33,696 nt of DNA from a virus. The stretch covers positions 1-33,696 of IMG/VR virus record IMGVR_UViG_3300035698_008801; one strand, written 5' to 3'. The translations under genes were made by a program, and so were the position numbers. The notes under the pieces were generated by a model, which saw only the letters and a list, made by a program, of their open reading frames with translations, searched no databases and was not told the DNA's origin. Positions within the stretch are counted from its first letter, which is position 1; each line of letters begins with the position of its first letter. Below are positions 15,715-23,422 of the stretch, in pieces.

Positions 15715-15954
15715 TTACAATCCTATGCGAGATATGTGAGATAGTCTATGAGAATGTGCGATGTAAGCGCAGCACAACAGCCAAGCGACAACGAGCATCG
15801 GTATGTGAAGGCTTCGGGAGAACCCCTCATCCACAAGATGGTCGATGTCAGGGAGCACACCAAATATCCCGAAAAGCACCCAATGAGGAAATGTGTACAT
15901 TCGCAACGTATGACGTATTCCATCGAATATATTTGAAGCAGGTCCAACATTCAT
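15715..15954 (-). CDS. Small membrane protein, YdjM/DUF457-like
   Basis: A 79-residue protein. It opens MNVGPASNIFDGIRHTLRMY, then FPHWVLFGIFGVLPDIDHLVDEG, then a hydrophobic MLVVAWLLCCAYIAH and SHRLSHISRIGL. The 'LPDIDH' motif, spaced His residues and membrane helices recall the YdjM/DUF457 membrane family (metal-binding His/Asp at the membrane), though it is shorter than usual. The ATG at 15954 is one base past the MuF gene stop. Its function in a structural cassette is unclear: possibly membrane remodelling or superinfection. Moderate confidence in the reading frame, low in the family. Confidence 0.5.
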   Translation of the reverse strand: MNVGPASNIFDGIRHTLRMYTFPHWVLFGIFGVLPDIDHLVDEGFSRSLHIPMLVVAWLLCCAYIAHSHRLSHISRIGL

Positions 15955-15955
15955 A

Positions 15956-16702
15956 TCAATCCTCGAATGTCGGGAGCGCCACACATCGACAGCGAGCGTG
16001 AAGCGGTGGTGGGGATACCTCCCCGAACTTGTACTTCCTCCCATGCAGTGGGGCACACTGCGGGCACAACCTATCATCTTGGGTCGTATACCATTCCCAT
16101 CCAGTAGCTCCTTCCTGAGTGTATCGCTGAATCGATGCATCATTGGCCGCCGTCATGACTTCGGTCCTAGCCATTATGTCGGCCCGTGTAAATCCTATCT
16201 TGTCCACTCGGTCTGTGATGCGCGCGCGAATGACGGACATCCCCTCGCCTGCCCTGACCCCTTCAGTGACCTCATGGATTATCTGCTTCGACATCTCGTC
16301 CGATATGCCCTTGAGTGCCGATAGGTTGCGAACCTTGAGTGCATCGATGGTCCTCCAATCCGCTGGCCCCATGCCTACCGATGCCTCGATGCCCTTGAGT
16401 TCAATCATATTCGCAGCGTGCGTGATCCCGGCACGATAGGCCTCGTCGACGTAGACCGGCACATACTCCTCACCTCTCGCTGCGATCGCATTGCCAGCCT
16501 GGTAGACATCGGATGAGAATAATTGCAGGTCTATTCCACCATACGCTATCTCATCACTCAAGGTACGTCTGCGAGTCAACGATAGCAGGACACTCTTGCG
16601 ATATATCCTGATGCTCGCGTTCATCTTGGCGCGATATCCCCGGATGATGCCGCTTGTCATCATGGGGTCCCTCTTCCAACGTGCAGATGTGGGGAGTCTC
16701 AT
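15956..16702 (-). CDS. Head morphogenesis protein, Mu gpF-like
   Basis: A 248-residue protein. The N-terminal ~170 residues are helical (R-rich start, then GMSVIRARITDRVDKIGFTRADIMARTE). The C-terminal ~70 residues hold the MuF signature: ARTEVMTAANDASIQRYTQEG, then GWEWYTTQDDRLCPQCAPLHG and PPLHARCRC. The Cys residues may bind metal. MuF proteins are minor head proteins near the portal in SPP1/Mu-like phages. The start overlaps the upstream gene by ATGA. The order portal, then MuF, then protease is typical, here with extra genes inserted. Confidence 0.85.
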   Translation of the reverse strand: MRLPTSARWKRDPMMTSGIIRGYRAKMNASIRIYRKSVLLSLTRRRTLSDEIAYGGIDLQLFSSDVYQAGNAIAARGEEYVPVYVDEAYRAGITHAANMIELKGIEASVGMGPADWRTIDALKVRNLSALKGISDEMSKQIIHEVTEGVRAGEGMSVIRARITDRVDKIGFTRADIMARTEVMTAANDASIQRYTQEGATGWEWYTTQDDRLCPQCAPLHGRKYKFGEVSPPPLHARCRCVALPTFED

Positions 16703-16917
16703 ATCGTTCCCTCTTTTCGCATAACATATATCTTCTTCCTGATAGCCTCGAATGTCCTGTTATATCCACGTTCGACGAGGAACGAATGAATTGCCCTGGC
16801 ACCCTTCAGGTGGTAGTGCTGAATCACTTCAATCTCATACTCAGTCCATAGCGTTGACGGTTCATCTGGCAGGTCATCCAATTCGGGGATGATGAAGGAA
16901 TGCGTCACTGTGTCCAA
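16699..16917 (-). CDS. Small Myb/SANT-like helix-turn-helix protein
   Basis: A 72-residue protein. After an acidic start, LWTEYEIEVIQHYHLKGARAIHSFLVERGYNRTFEAIRKKI has the 'W-T-x-E-E ... R-S-x-x-A-I-x-x-K' spacing of Myb/SANT-like DNA-binding helices. It starts with TTG at 16917 directly after the upstream stop, or GTG at 16908; no strong RBS decides. It probably binds DNA; a role in late-gene control or packaging-site recognition is possible. Confidence 0.55.
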   Translation of the reverse strand: MDTVTHSFIIPELDDLPDEPSTLWTEYEIEVIQHYHLKGARAIHSFLVERGYNRTFEAIRKKIYVMRKEGTI

Positions 16918-17175
16918 TCAAATCGCCTCGTACTTTGCATGACCTGCTTCATCGATGATGTCGTCCTGCTTGTCATCATGATCGATAGGCGCGGACTTCG
17001 GCAATTCACACCAATTCGGAATCATCGTTGTGTCTTCGATATGCCTTCCCATTCCATCATAGAGATATCGATATATCCCACACGCAAGACCCCCATGATA
17101 CGTCTCACAGAACGGGCAGTCGCTACAATGCCTTATCTCGATCGGGTCGAGCCCTTCAATGCTTATGAATCTCAT
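16918..17175 (-). CDS. Small Cys-rich, probably metal-binding protein
   Basis: An 85-residue protein. HCSDCPFCETYHGGLACGIYR gives a Cys cluster (C-x2-C-x2-C, then C 8 residues on) and a further Cys occurs at IPNWCELP, suggesting a zinc or Fe-S site. The C-terminal third is acidic (DHDDKQDDIIDE). It starts by ATGA overlap with the metallophosphoesterase gene. Similar small Cys-rich proteins recur in the early half of this genome. No family was recognised. Confidence 0.55.
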   Translation of the reverse strand: MRFISIEGLDPIEIRHCSDCPFCETYHGGLACGIYRYLYDGMGRHIEDTTMIPNWCELPKSAPIDHDDKQDDIIDEAGHAKYEAI

Positions 17176-17981
17176 GCCTCATCGCCTCCAGTATATGTCA
17201 CAGTAGGCTTTCCGCACTTAAATAGTTTTTTACCGAGTGTGACATTCCCATCGTTGATGTCAAGGAGCACATACCCGTTGTCGGGGACGCTCATAGAACC
17301 CATCTTGATCGAGAACGGGTCACGCATCTTCCAGCAGGGTGTGATGATGCCTGTCATGTGCCCTATCATGGCTGCCGCGAAATAATGGGCATGAGAACGA
17401 ACGAGTACATCGATACGCCCGAACTCATGCTTAGGATCCTGATTGAAGGTCGCTATCATCATCTCAGCAGAGATACCGGTGGCTCGATACCTCGTCCTGG
17501 TGACGCCTACCTTGTGCATGGCATGGACCCTGGCTCCACCTACCTCGAGCACCATGTCGGGATTATAATGAGCATCCCGCCCATGTTCACATAGGGTGTC
17601 GGCTACCTCTTGCTCGAGTGGACGGTCACCCTGGACGTGATATTCGGTGCCTTGCGTCAGGTACACATGATGGCATGGGAGCATCTCGATGAGTTGTCTG
17701 GCGATGTCACCCTGGACGGATAGGTCGGTGGTCCAGACCTCCCTCCCTCGATTCTTGTACTGTTGCCCCTCCACGATGTCCCCATTGATGATGACATGAT
17801 CGATATGTTCGACTTTGCATCGCTCGCATAGGAGGGCCCATTCACGATATAGCTCACGTTGCCCTCTGCTGCTCGTGATGCGTGTGATGTCACCGGATAA
17901 TGGATTGCGGACATCTACCTTGTTGGGCATCAACCCCCAGTACGACCCAACGTGCAGATCACTGATCAGAAGTAGCTTCAT
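17172..17981 (-). CDS. Calcineurin-like metallophosphoesterase
   Basis: A 269-residue protein. The dimetal phosphoesterase motifs appear in order: SDLHVGSYWG (D-x-H, residues about 8-17), HVIINGDIVEGQQY (G-D), LTQGTEYHVQGD (G-x-x-x-H in place of GNHD), VHAMHKVG, and VRSHAHYFAAAM (G/S-H-x-H). The start at 17981 is set by a TATA box 25 bases upstream, predicting a leaderless mRNA; the open frame continues further but would cross that promoter. It could act on nucleotides, nucleic acid or phosphoproteins. Insertion between portal and MuF genes is unusual. Confidence 0.8.
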   Translation of the reverse strand: MKLLLISDLHVGSYWGLMPNKVDVRNPLSGDITRITSSRGQRELYREWALLCERCKVEHIDHVIINGDIVEGQQYKNRGREVWTTDLSVQGDIARQLIEMLPCHHVYLTQGTEYHVQGDRPLEQEVADTLCEHGRDAHYNPDMVLEVGGARVHAMHKVGVTRTRYRATGISAEMMIATFNQDPKHEFGRIDVLVRSHAHYFAAAMIGHMTGIITPCWKMRDPFSIKMGSMSVPDNGYVLLDINDGNVTLGKKLFKCGKPTVTYTGGDEA

Positions 17982-18000
17982 TGCTAATGAATGTGAAGGG

Positions 18001-18010
18001 AAATATAAAA
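18001..18010 (-). promoter_or_regulatory. TATA promoter of the metallophosphoesterase gene
   Basis: TTTTATATTT on the - strand is centred 25 bases before the ATG at 17981, so the transcript is probably leaderless. It lies just downstream of a hairpin terminator that ends the portal transcript. Confidence 0.6.
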
Positions 18011-18039
18011 GTGTTTGTACGAAAAGGGTAAGGAAAGTG

Positions 18040-18092
18040 TTTGAAGAAAAGAGAAGGCCCCTCACAGTGCCTGCAAAGGCGTCCAGGGGCTC
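18040..18092 (-). terminator. Hairpin and pyrimidine tract after the portal gene
   Basis: GCCCCT (18057-18062) pairs with AGGGGC (18085-18090), enclosing a second small GCCT/AGGC hairpin. On the - strand a pyrimidine-rich CTTCTCTTTTCTTC follows. It lies 43 bases past the portal stop and before the next TATA box, so it probably separates two transcription units. The region 18093-18132 holds nothing else. Confidence 0.55.
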
Positions 18093-18132
18093 CGAGAACT
18101 TCAATACCGTATATTGTGTTCAACTATATAAA

Positions 18133-19329
18133 CTATGCCGCGTCGTCCTCGTCCTCGTCGATATCCCCCTTTGGGCGCATGTCCTTTGGCACACCGAGCC
18201 TATCTTGGATGTACTCAGCAGACAGGACCGAGAACGGGTCAGCGGGTGTGGCCTTCATTATCATGGCGATCCAAGCAGCATCATCCGCTTCGTCAGACCC
18301 ATCGATATCCTTGAAGATGAGCTTGACTTGGCCTGGCTTGCCGATGATGCGGTCGATTATCTGCGTGTTGATGCAATCGGCAACGATGCGCTGGTAATAT
18401 GATATCTTATCATAGAACGATTCCATACGACTTACAGCGGTGGCATCGGTCGTACCCTGTCGCAACCCAAGTATCTCACCCGGCACACCGAGAGCAGCGC
18501 ACAGGCGTTGCAGCGCAAGGTCATTGTAATCCCTGATGCCAGGTATTCCCTCCGAATCGATGTTGAGGATGTCCACCGCTGCCGACGTCGTGAATTCACT
18601 CTTGGCATCGATGTTTGAGAATACCTTTGATACGTTATCGATAGTGTCCTTGCTTATCAAGGTGGGGTCATCCATGCCGACACCCACCTTCACATGATAT
18701 TTTGGGCTCCCGTGCCTCTTGATGGCGTCCTTGATCGATTCTGCTGTAGTGACATCCCGCATGATGTCATCGTATGCCCGCCCTATCAGGGATATCCCAT
18801 AAGTGTCACCCGGGATCAGCGTGAGCCTCACTATCTCATCTTCGGTCAGCTTGACAGACTCCTTGCGTGCCCCATTGTTGATGACTTGCTCGTATCCCTG
18901 GGTCTCGCCCTTCATGTCGAACCTGATGTGCATCGTCGAGGTCCGTCTGGGGATGATACGCTTCAGCAGGGCATCATACCGCCCATATGTGACCTCGCCC
19001 ATGCCATCACCAGCGACCAGGGCATTGACGATCAGACGTGAGACGTTGACCTCTATCTGCATCGAATCGAATTGGTCCTGGACCCTCATGACGAGAGAAT
19101 CATCACCCTCAAGACGATATCCACTGGATAGGACATAGAGAGCATAGGCATCGATGGCCTCACTCACGATGCCCCCCTGCTCATAGATGTTCTCATATCG
19201 CTTGACACGCGCATCATCACGGTTGACATCACCGAAGAATGAATGGGACTTCCCCGCAGACGTCGCGAAGGTCTTAGGTTCTTTGGGAGCATCAGGGTCT
19301 TTCTTTGCGAATATGCGGGGAATCTTCAT
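18133..19329 (-). CDS. Portal protein
   Basis: A 398-residue protein. Portal features include SEAIDAYALYVLSSGYRLEGDD near the start, a central TYGRYDALLKRIIPRRTSTM, then DEIVRLTLIPGDTYGISLIGRAYDDIM, LGLRQGTTDATAVSRMESFYDKI and an acidic end (DIDEDEDDAA). It belongs to the SPP1/HK97-like portal group by pattern and by its place after the large terminase. The start at 19329 is chosen because a TATA box lies ~27 bases upstream; a longer reading would overlap the previous gene. The mRNA is probably leaderless. Confidence 0.85.
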   Translation of the reverse strand: MKIPRIFAKKDPDAPKEPKTFATSAGKSHSFFGDVNRDDARVKRYENIYEQGGIVSEAIDAYALYVLSSGYRLEGDDSLVMRVQDQFDSMQIEVNVSRLIVNALVAGDGMGEVTYGRYDALLKRIIPRRTSTMHIRFDMKGETQGYEQVINNGARKESVKLTEDEIVRLTLIPGDTYGISLIGRAYDDIMRDVTTAESIKDAIKRHGSPKYHVKVGVGMDDPTLISKDTIDNVSKVFSNIDAKSEFTTSAAVDILNIDSEGIPGIRDYNDLALQRLCAALGVPGEILGLRQGTTDATAVSRMESFYDKISYYQRIVADCINTQIIDRIIGKPGQVKLIFKDIDGSDEADDAAWIAMIMKATPADPFSVLSAEYIQDRLGVPKDMRPKGDIDEDEDDAA

Positions 19330-19351
19330 GTGGTTCACATAAGGGAGAATG

Positions 19352-19361
19352 AGATATAAAA
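19352..19361 (-). promoter_or_regulatory. TATA/BRE promoter of the portal gene
   Basis: GAAACCCTTTTATATCT on the - strand gives a TATA box centred ~28 bases before the portal ATG. The same GAAACCCTTTTATA block precedes the methyltransferase-terminase fusion gene, so the upstream part may be a conserved BRE or a factor site. Confidence 0.6.
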
Positions 19362-19375
19362 GGGTTTCTATTCGT

Positions 19376-19696
19376 TCACTTGATCCCGGTGTACTTGACG
19401 ACCTCTCGCTCATGCACCTCATCGATGATGTATGCCTCATAATCGCCAGGGATGCCCTCTAACGCCCTGAATGGCATCGTGGCATAGTCTGACAGGTGTG
19501 GGTTGTCCTTGAGCATCCTCGGGGCATCTATGCGCCTTCTGTGCGATGCTACCTTGACGATGGAATAACCGTTCTCGTTGGTGATGCCCCTCTTTCGCGC
19601 ATCAGCGAGGATGTCGCTCCTGTCTTCTTCTAGCCGCCTTATCTGCTTGCGCAGGTCCTTTATCTCGATATCCATGTCAACTATCTCCTCAAGCAT
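19376..19696 (-). CDS. Coiled-coil protein between terminase and portal
   Basis: A 106-residue protein. Residues 1-37 form a strong charged coiled coil (DMDIEIKDLRKQIRRLEEDR). The rest is mixed (HRRRIDAPRMLKDNPHL, then IIDEVHEREVVKYTGIK). The ATG lies 7 bases after GGAGG, and a TATA box sits upstream inside the gap after the terminase. No family was recognised. Position suggests a terminase-portal interface or head assembly factor. Confidence 0.6.
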   Translation of the reverse strand: MLEEIVDMDIEIKDLRKQIRRLEEDRSDILADARKRGITNENGYSIVKVASHRRRIDAPRMLKDNPHLSDYATMPFRALEGIPGDYEAYIIDEVHEREVVKYTGIK

Positions 19697-19730
19697 AGTT
19701 CAGCCTCCATATTGATAATAACGCATCAGT

Positions 19731-19740
19731 GATATAAAGA
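19731..19740 (-). promoter_or_regulatory. TATA promoter upstream of the coiled-coil gene
   Basis: CTTTATATCAC on the - strand lies directly after the large terminase stop and ~40 bases before the ATG at 19696, leaving a leader with GGAGG. It fits an archaeal TATA box. Confidence 0.5.
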
Positions 19741-19741
19741 A

Positions 19742-21115
19742 TCATCGGGCGACCGCGTAGCCTATGGATGTATTCGCGTCCCTGCCTCGCATGTAATTGA
19801 GGTACTGCGTGACAGAATCCACGATATCATCATGCGGTGCTGAGGGGAATCCACATAGCTCCTTATACACTTCCTCACGCCCCCTGAAATCGCAGAAGTC
19901 GATGAGCCCCGTCTCGAACATGGCAGCGACAGCGTTCAGCCTGGCGGTCTTGTCCTTGTCCACCCTGATCGGATGGATCGGGATGCCGGTAGTCTGTCGT
20001 AAGTCTTGGATGAGGGATTGTCCCGATGCCTTATCCTCGATGAGGACCACGTTGGGATGATGTGCATCATACAATGACTTAGCACGTGCCTTGAGTCCAG
20101 GATATTCGACTTTCTCTCTCCACACGTCCACGCAGTGGTGCCCCCTGATGTCGTAGTACCAGGTCGTGCATACCGAGTAGTCGTTCTCCTGACCGGTCTT
20201 GTACGCCGTGTCCCACGACTGAACGCAGAATGTAGGCTTGGGGGTGCCCTTACACTCGTGCATCCAGTCCCAGTGCAATATGTTCCCAGTCTCCATCACA
20301 GGACGACCCTGATACTGAGCCTCGAACGCGAGTGCCCCTGATGATGCCTTCGTGCGGAGCAGTGATTCGAGGTCATACTTGCTGGGCCACAGTGCCTCGC
20401 CTGCATCGTTTATCGCGGGGATATGTATCACTTCCCATTGGTCAGCCATGTCATCATCCTCGCTTAGCTGCAACAGACGCCCTGCGAGGTCGTCCTGGTG
20501 CCATCTCGTCATTATGAGTATGACACTCCCACCTGGTTGTAGTCGCGTCCTGGCGGTGGTCGTATACCACTCCCACGTCCTATTACGATATGTGATGCTA
20601 TTGGCTTCCTCACCGCTCTTGACCGGGTCGTCGATGATGAGCACATCGGCACCTGCTCCGGTTATGGACCCACCGACACCTGCAGCGATGTAAGATGGAC
20701 GACGGTTCTCCTTGCCCGCTAATTGCCACTTCTCCTTCCCGCATTGCTCAAGATGAACGTCAGGAAAGAGACAACCATAATCCTCACTCGTGATGGTGTC
20801 GCGCACAGCGACGCTGAATTGATCAGCCAAGGATATCGTATGCGAACATCCGATTATCTGCGCTTGAGGATTCCGTCCCAAGAACCATGCGGGATAGCGT
20901 ATAGATGCAAGCTCGCTTTTGCCGTGCCTCGGAGGGCACGTGATGATGAGCCTCTTGTCGCTGCCCGGCTCTATCTGCATCAGTGCGTCTGCTATGATAC
21001 GATGATGCTCAGCAGGACGATAGGATGGATAGGTGTACTGAGCGAATGATATCAGATCATCCTTCGACCGACGGCGTGATAGATATTCCTCTGCCGCCTC
21101 CACTTCATCAACCAT
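19742..21115 (-). CDS. terL: Terminase large subunit
   Basis: A 457-residue protein. The ATPase has Walker A CPPRHGKSE (residues about 60-68) and Walker B VLIIDDP (about 158-164) followed by a VILIMTRWHQDD motif. The RNase H-like nuclease has SWDTAYKTG, VLIEDKASG and PHDDIVDSV with the metal-binding Asp residues. It is complete and of usual length. The ATG at 21115 overlaps the fusion gene by 8 bases; a GTG at 21130 is an alternative. It packages DNA into the prohead with the small subunit encoded upstream. Confidence 0.93.
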   Translation of the reverse strand: MVDEVEAAEEYLSRRRSKDDLISFAQYTYPSYRPAEHHRIIADALMQIEPGSDKRLIITCPPRHGKSELASIRYPAWFLGRNPQAQIIGCSHTISLADQFSVAVRDTITSEDYGCLFPDVHLEQCGKEKWQLAGKENRRPSYIAAGVGGSITGAGADVLIIDDPVKSGEEANSITYRNRTWEWYTTTARTRLQPGGSVILIMTRWHQDDLAGRLLQLSEDDDMADQWEVIHIPAINDAGEALWPSKYDLESLLRTKASSGALAFEAQYQGRPVMETGNILHWDWMHECKGTPKPTFCVQSWDTAYKTGQENDYSVCTTWYYDIRGHHCVDVWREKVEYPGLKARAKSLYDAHHPNVVLIEDKASGQSLIQDLRQTTGIPIHPIRVDKDKTARLNAVAAMFETGLIDFCDFRGREEVYKELCGFPSAPHDDIVDSVTQYLNYMRGRDANTSIGYAVAR

Positions 21116-22148
21116 TCTTCGACTTCCCACGTTGGATTATCGCAATCAATTCATCATCAGTCATCTCTTTCACAGACACGTTGACCCTGTCGGCAGAAAC
21201 CTCAACGCTTGTCTTGGGGCCATCAGATAGACGCTTGTTGACCTTCAGCCCGGTTATTATCGCCTGGACGTTGCCAGATTCAGCAGCCTCATACAAGAAG
21301 TCCTCATAAGTATCCCCCTTATCTTCGAGAGAATACGCCCACGCTGCGGCGAATCGTGAATCCTCATCCCTCCACTTGTAAACTGTAGAACGAGATTTGC
21401 CAGCGTGCTGGGTGGCATATGATATCGAATGGCCATTGGACATATGCTTCAAAATCTCTGATTTGGCCTGGGCCTTGCTCATCTGGATATTGTCCTTTGT
21501 CTTATCGAATTCAACGTTGGATATTATCATACCCCAATATGTCATCTTCTCACGGTTGTACTTGACACGAGACAAAACCCTATATCCATCGGGGATTATC
21601 ACAGTTTCGACAAATTCTTTAGTATATTTGCTGAACCAACGATTCGCTAACTCGCGCCTTTCGTTCAAATCCTCCACGTGTCGCTCTTCCATCTTCTCGA
21701 AATCGAACGCTTGCCCGAACCGAAGGAGTCGATTCTTCGTGAAATCAGTGAAGAACATTATCATTCTGTTCGATCTGTTCTTTGAGTTCCGCCAAAATGA
21801 TAGGAAAGACTTGTACGGATTAGCATAACTATCGAAATCGCATAGGTCAAACGAGCAATCAGTATCAGCGAATGGAAAATCATCACAATCCGCCAACTTG
21901 ATATGGTGGTTGTCACCGCTGAATCTTTCTGTTGCTGTCGCTACGCGTTCCGGATCGAGGTCCGCACCGTAGATATCACAATCACGATACAGCGAATCCG
22001 CTACATCACCGTCCCCGAAGAACGGACAATATGCCACATCCATTGACCCACCGATTCGCCTGAACTCTTTGAGCAGATTGTGGCGTTGCTTGAGTTTTCG
22101 GTAAAATTCGACGTGCTGCTTTCCACTATCCGATACCTTGGGCATCAT
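21108..22148 (-). CDS. SAM-methyltransferase-like domain fused to terminase small subunit
   Basis: A 346-residue protein in two parts. Residues about 1-215 look like a Rossmann methyltransferase: VAYCPFFGDGDVADSL in the motif I region, then YGADLDPERVATATERF, LADCDDFPF, and FDLCDFDSYANPYKSF where Trm1/TcmP-type enzymes have DPFG/DPWG; MTYWGMIISNVEF closes the fold. Residues about 225-346 are a small-terminase type helix-turn-helix (SYATQHAGKSRSTVYKWRDE) and helical tail (YEAAESGNVQAIITGLKVNKRL). It sits directly before terL, as TerS does. The first ATG is ~24 bases after a TATA box. The methyltransferase substrate is unknown, and activity is unproven because motif I is atypical. Confidence 0.75.
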   Translation of the reverse strand: MMPKVSDSGKQHVEFYRKLKQRHNLLKEFRRIGGSMDVAYCPFFGDGDVADSLYRDCDIYGADLDPERVATATERFSGDNHHIKLADCDDFPFADTDCSFDLCDFDSYANPYKSFLSFWRNSKNRSNRMIMFFTDFTKNRLLRFGQAFDFEKMEERHVEDLNERRELANRWFSKYTKEFVETVIIPDGYRVLSRVKYNREKMTYWGMIISNVEFDKTKDNIQMSKAQAKSEILKHMSNGHSISYATQHAGKSRSTVYKWRDEDSRFAAAWAYSLEDKGDTYEDFLYEAAESGNVQAIITGLKVNKRLSDGPKTSVEVSADRVNVSVKEMTDDELIAIIQRGKSKNG

Positions 22149-22166
22149 TGGATATATGATAAAAAT

Positions 22167-22178
22167 AGTATAAAAGGG
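22167..22178 (-). promoter_or_regulatory. TATA/BRE promoter of the fusion gene
   Basis: GAAACCCTTTTATACT on the - strand sits in the 37-base gap after the DUF5131 gene. Its TATA part is ~24 bases before the ATG at 22148, predicting a leaderless or very short leader. It is nearly identical to the portal promoter. Confidence 0.6.
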
Positions 22179-22185
22179 TTTCGGT

Positions 22186-22896
22186 CTAAAGATATCCTGA
22201 TGCGTACTTATCGGTGATTCGATTCAAATTCTTCTTGATGTATATCTTTACACCCACGGAACGAATAGACTCGACCAACCATTCAACATCATCCCTTGTA
22301 GGTTCATCAAGCCCGTTCCTCCCTGAATCCGCGCCGATCGCGAACATATCCGGGGATGCTGAAAGTATCATGTCGAGATAATCATCCCTATCGAACGATA
22401 TGACAGGTTCCGCTGTCAAAAGGATGCGAATGTCTGGACGAAGCCCCTTTATCTTGACTATCTGCTCGAGTCTATCCCGTTGTGTAGGCGCATTGTACGA
22501 ATATCCCGGTCTGTTCGTTTCGATTGTCGTACCGATCCAAGTATGATTGGGTATACGGTCGAGGTCCGCAACGAATCTACCCGGATTCTTGCTCTGAAGC
22601 AAATATGTTGCATCATATGTATTTATCACATCATATACCTTATCCAACCACTCTTGCGGAACGGCTTCGGCCCATGCATCAGTAGACGAGCCGACAAAGA
22701 TGTATTTGTCTTTCGGTGAATCTCGTGGGATGGATAATTCAGACTCCACCAGCCTCTGAGGTCTATCTCCCCCGGATCGAGCCAATATCCGCTTCATATA
22801 GCAGTACTCGCATCCATGCGGACAGGTCCCCTTTATCGGATTCCACGTGTGGGTCACAAAACCGTACATATTTCCCTTACTCTTGTTGAGGTTCAT
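22186..22896 (-). CDS. DUF5131 (phage Gp37/Gp68) three-Cys, radical-SAM-like protein
   Basis: A 236-residue protein. The signature THTWNPIKGTCPHGCEYCYMKR (residues about 15-36) has the C-x3-C-x2-C Fe-S motif. It is followed by YIFVGSSTDAWAEAVP, TYLLQSKNPGRF and a WIGTTIETNR block, as in the Gp37/Gp68 family. The family looks like a radical-SAM relative whose reaction is not established. In many genomes it is paired with a methyltransferase-like partner; here the next gene starts with such a domain. It has GGAGGCAA as RBS and its own TATA box, and it begins the packaging unit. Confidence 0.8.
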   Translation of the reverse strand: MNLNKSKGNMYGFVTHTWNPIKGTCPHGCEYCYMKRILARSGGDRPQRLVESELSIPRDSPKDKYIFVGSSTDAWAEAVPQEWLDKVYDVINTYDATYLLQSKNPGRFVADLDRIPNHTWIGTTIETNRPGYSYNAPTQRDRLEQIVKIKGLRPDIRILLTAEPVISFDRDDYLDMILSASPDMFAIGADSGRNGLDEPTRDDVEWLVESIRSVGVKIYIKKNLNRITDKYASGYL

Positions 22897-22901
22897 ATTC
22901 T

Positions 22902-22967
22902 CATTGCCTCCAACATATGATATGCGTTCAGATTATATATACATATCGACACGTGATGATCACGCGT
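22902..22967 (-). promoter_or_regulatory. Promoter of the packaging operon with upstream imperfect palindrome
   Basis: A strong TATA box (TATATATAATC on the - strand, about 22931-22943) lies ~43 bases before the ATG at 22896, with GGAGGCAA in the leader. Just upstream of the TATA box, 22949-22967 form an imperfect palindrome (ACACGTGAT G ATCACGCGT, 8 of 9 pairs), at the place where an activator would act in archaea. Confidence 0.6.
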
Positions 22968-23047
22968 GAATCTTACATTTGTTATTCCATTACGTCGTTA
23001 CGTCCTCTTTTGAGGTAAACCCTTTTACTATTACACTACTATGTCTC

Positions 23048-23072
23048 TTACTTTTTACTTCCTAAAAAGTAA
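23048..23072. repeat. 9-bp inverted repeat
   Basis: TTACTTTTT and AAAAAGTAA are perfect complements around a 7-base loop. The right arm runs directly into the iteron AGGACGTAA. A smaller hairpin, CCTC TTTT GAGG, lies at about 23003-23014 and is likewise fused to an iteron. Confidence 0.6.
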
Positions 23073-23385
23073 GGACGTAATAATAGCAATGGTAACGTGG
23101 AATAGTAATATCCCTTTACACTCATAAAGCATAATCCAATACCAATCAATATTCATTCACCAAATCGATACCACCCAAGCACATCCATAAGACGTAATAT
23201 CGACTTTTCCCGATGTAATGTAAACCATTCACCATCATTAGTTAATCTCTCACCTTTACATTTCAAACAATGTTGAACTACACTTATATTTAAAACCACC
23301 ACAATCAATCTTATATAGTGAGGGTAACCGAAAGTACTATCAATTCTGTTAGGGTGTATTTAAAGAGAGCCTAATATTACGCCCC

Positions 23386-23416
23386 ATTACATCCTCGTTA
23401 CATCGGAGGACGTAAT
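23386..23416. repeat. Iteron-containing inverted repeat
   Basis: ATTACATCCTC (23386-23396) and GAGGACGTAAT (23406-23416) are inverted copies with one mismatch and a 9-base spacer that carries a further TTACATC. It pairs one iteron variant with the other. Confidence 0.6.
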
Positions 23417-23422
23417 ATCGTT

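Noticed and set aside
17172-18104. Hydrophobic N-terminal extension of the metallophosphoesterase (signal-like)
   Set aside because: The extension crosses the terminator and TATA box, and the enzyme family starts directly with the strand before D-x-H, as the ATG at 17981 does.
18133-19440. Longer portal protein start at 19440
   Set aside because: The extra 37 residues would overlap the coiled-coil gene and cross a TATA box; the ATG at 19329 fits the promoter distance.
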